DNA of 64,000 nt, taken from the NCBI GenBank assembly GCA_934426255.1, contig CAKRYD010000010.1, positions 1 to 64,000 on the forward strand, given 5' to 3'. The notes beneath the pieces were generated by a model. It did no database searches and had not been told where the DNA came from. It saw only the letters and a program-made list of their open reading frames with translations. Positions 62,983 through 64,000 of this stretch are shown here, in pieces; the stretch's first letter is position 1; the number at the start of each line of letters is the position of its first letter. The position numbers and the translations under genes are program-made. This stretch comes from an uncultured Bacteroidaceae bacterium (GTDB lineage: Bacteria > Bacteroidota > Bacteroidia > Bacteroidales > Bacteroidaceae).

Positions 62983-64000
62983 TTATTTAATGATTGATTG
63001 TCGTAGTGAGTCTGAACACCAAGTCTTGTAAAGTCCGGCTGAATCGGTGTAAATAAGCAGGGCTTGCAAGCGAGGATTACGGGCAAGCACTTTTTTTGCT
63101 TTTTCAAGCCCCATTACCATGAAAGAAGTGGCATAAGCATCGGCTTCGGCGCATGTTTGTGCCAATACTGTTGATGAAAGAATGGAATGCTGCACAGGAT
63201 AGCCGGTTTGCGGGTCTATCGTATGGGCATACTTCTTGCCATTTTGATAATAAAAGTTTCGATAATTGCCGCTTGTGGCCAAAGCGACATTTGTCAGCTT
63301 TAGTACATTTTGCAGCGTGTTGTCTTGCGATTTATTGTCATCTTGCGGGCGCACAATGCCGATTGTCCAGTTTTCGTGCTGCCCATTTACGCCGTGTGCC
63401 CGGATTTCTCCTCCTATTTCAATCATATAGTTTTCTACGTTATTGCTTTCAAGAAATTGGGCAACGCGGTCGCAACCGTATCCTTTGGCAACTCCGCTGC
63501 AATCCAGCATAATGCGAGAGTCGTTTTTAACGAGCTGGTCATTTTCAATCCTCACTTTATTGTATCCTACCATGTCGAGCAGGCTGTCTATTTGCTGCGG
63601 ATTGAGATTCTTTTTGTTTTTAAAGCCGAATCCCCAGGCATTGACCAATGGAGCAATGGTTATATCAAAAGCACCGTCTGTCTGGTGTGCGATTTCCATT
63701 GATATATGAAAAACTTCCCTGAACAATGGGTCGGTGGCTTTCCCCTTATTCGAGTTAATCAAACTGATTGTACTATTGGGATTAAACGTGGAAAGGGAAT
63801 TGTCGACTTTCCTCAATTCGTTTAAGATGCCGTTGCTCAGATTCTCATTGCTTTGGTAGGTTATGTGATAAGTTGTTCCGAAGATGCGACCTTCGCTTTT
63901 CTTATAAGGTACCGGTTTATGTGAATTTGTCACGACCCATATGCTACCTACAATAAGAAACAGAAGAGAAACTGCTTGTATGACATATTTTGTTTTCTTG
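62983..64000 (-). CDS. apbE: FAD:protein FMN transferase ApbE (5' partial)
   Basis: At least 339 residues. The frame is open to the window edge, which encodes a membrane anchor/signal (YVIQAVSLLFLIVGSIWVV), so the start lies beyond 64000; a GTG at 63931-63933 is internal, not a start. GTTYHITYQ, STFNPNSTISLIN, GAFDITIAPLVNAWGFG, LDCSGVAKGYGCDRVAQFL, NYMIEIGGEIRAHG and HTIDPQTGYPV, together with a C-terminal ADAYATSFMVMG, are ApbE landmarks. It attaches FMN to Thr of NqrB/C- or RnfG-type proteins outside the cytoplasm. Confidence 0.94.
   Translation of the reverse strand, partial: KKTKYVIQAVSLLFLIVGSIWVVTNSHKPVPYKKSEGRIFGTTYHITYQSNENLSNGILNELRKVDNSLSTFNPNSTISLINSNKGKATDPLFREVFHISMEIAHQTDGAFDITIAPLVNAWGFGFKNKKNLNPQQIDSLLDMVGYNKVRIENDQLVKNDSRIMLDCSGVAKGYGCDRVAQFLESNNVENYMIEIGGEIRAHGVNGQHENWTIGIVRPQDDNKSQDNTLQNVLKLTNVALATSGNYRNFYYQNGKKYAHTIDPQTGYPVQHSILSSTVLAQTCAEADAYATSFMVMGLEKAKKVLARNPRLQALLIYTDSAGLYKTWCSDSLRQSIIK

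Overview
The window looks like chromosomal DNA of a member of the order Bacteroidales (Bacteroides/Prevotella-like; species not determinable by eye). Evidence: several promoters of the Bacteroidetes type (TTTG, 18-20 nt, TAnnTTTG), typical Bacteroidales families (DUF4922/SpoIID fusion, DUF5686, DUF4369, DUF4923), a RecF-DUF721 pair, QueC-QueF, L21-L27, and a two-subunit aspartate carbamoyltransferase (PyrB-PyrI). No insertion sequence, prophage, integrase, rRNA operon or CRISPR array was seen. One tRNA (Tyr) is present. The first and last genes run off the window.

Layout. 1-6.5 kb: a peptidoglycan-turnover operon (GT2/DUF4922/SpoIID fusion, AmpG-like permease, BadF-type amino-sugar kinase) and a DUF4923 lipoprotein. 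6.5-8.9 kb: an AT-richer pair for O-acylation of a glycan, MBOAT plus SGNH protein; the MBOAT frame is broken at a run of eight G. 8.9-9.6 kb: gene-free, with a 22-bp perfect inverted repeat. 9.6-11.8 kb: rlmN-pdxA. 11.8-17.6 kb: a tightly packed cluster (nucleotidyltransferase, ATP-grasp, CDP-alcohol transferase, flippase-like membrane protein, HAD protein) followed by myo-inositol-phosphate synthase. I read it as an inositol-lipid pathway, possibly through CDP-inositol, and consider it the most interesting system here. 17.8-23.4 kb: outer-membrane DUF5686 protein, then a sigma-54 activator, LptE, a TPR-like protein and SecG. 23.5-29.7 kb: UDP-glucose dehydrogenase, GH127 arabinofuranosidase, a tRNA-dihydrouridine synthase, a DUF4369 lipoprotein and a DivIC/FtsB-like protein. 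29.7-35.1 kb: dnaX, queC-queF, ffh, folD.

35.1-42.3 kb: an RND efflux operon (adaptor, pump, outer-membrane factor) with a well-matched promoter, followed by an LpxA-family acyltransferase. 42.4-44.7 kb: an orphan HsdR-N nuclease-like gene divergent from AMP nucleosidase and holA. 44.7-46.4 kb: an XRE-type regulator flanked upstream by operator-like palindromes and downstream by a nine-copy 23-bp tandem array. 46.4-55.9 kb, mostly on the minus strand: glyA, pyrI-pyrB, phosphoglucomutase, C69 dipeptidase, nadC, rpmA-rplU, tRNA-Tyr, ribH and a TPR membrane protein. 56.0-57.4 kb: recF and DUF721. 57.4-64 kb, minus strand: 5-formyl-THF cyclo-ligase, S41 protease, dCMP deaminase, M3 peptidase, Crp/Fnr regulator and ApbE.

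Much of the window serves the envelope: wall recycling, inositol lipids, LptE, SecG, LpxA, glycan acylation and efflux. The rest is core housekeeping. All family assignments come from reading motifs by eye; no database search was run.
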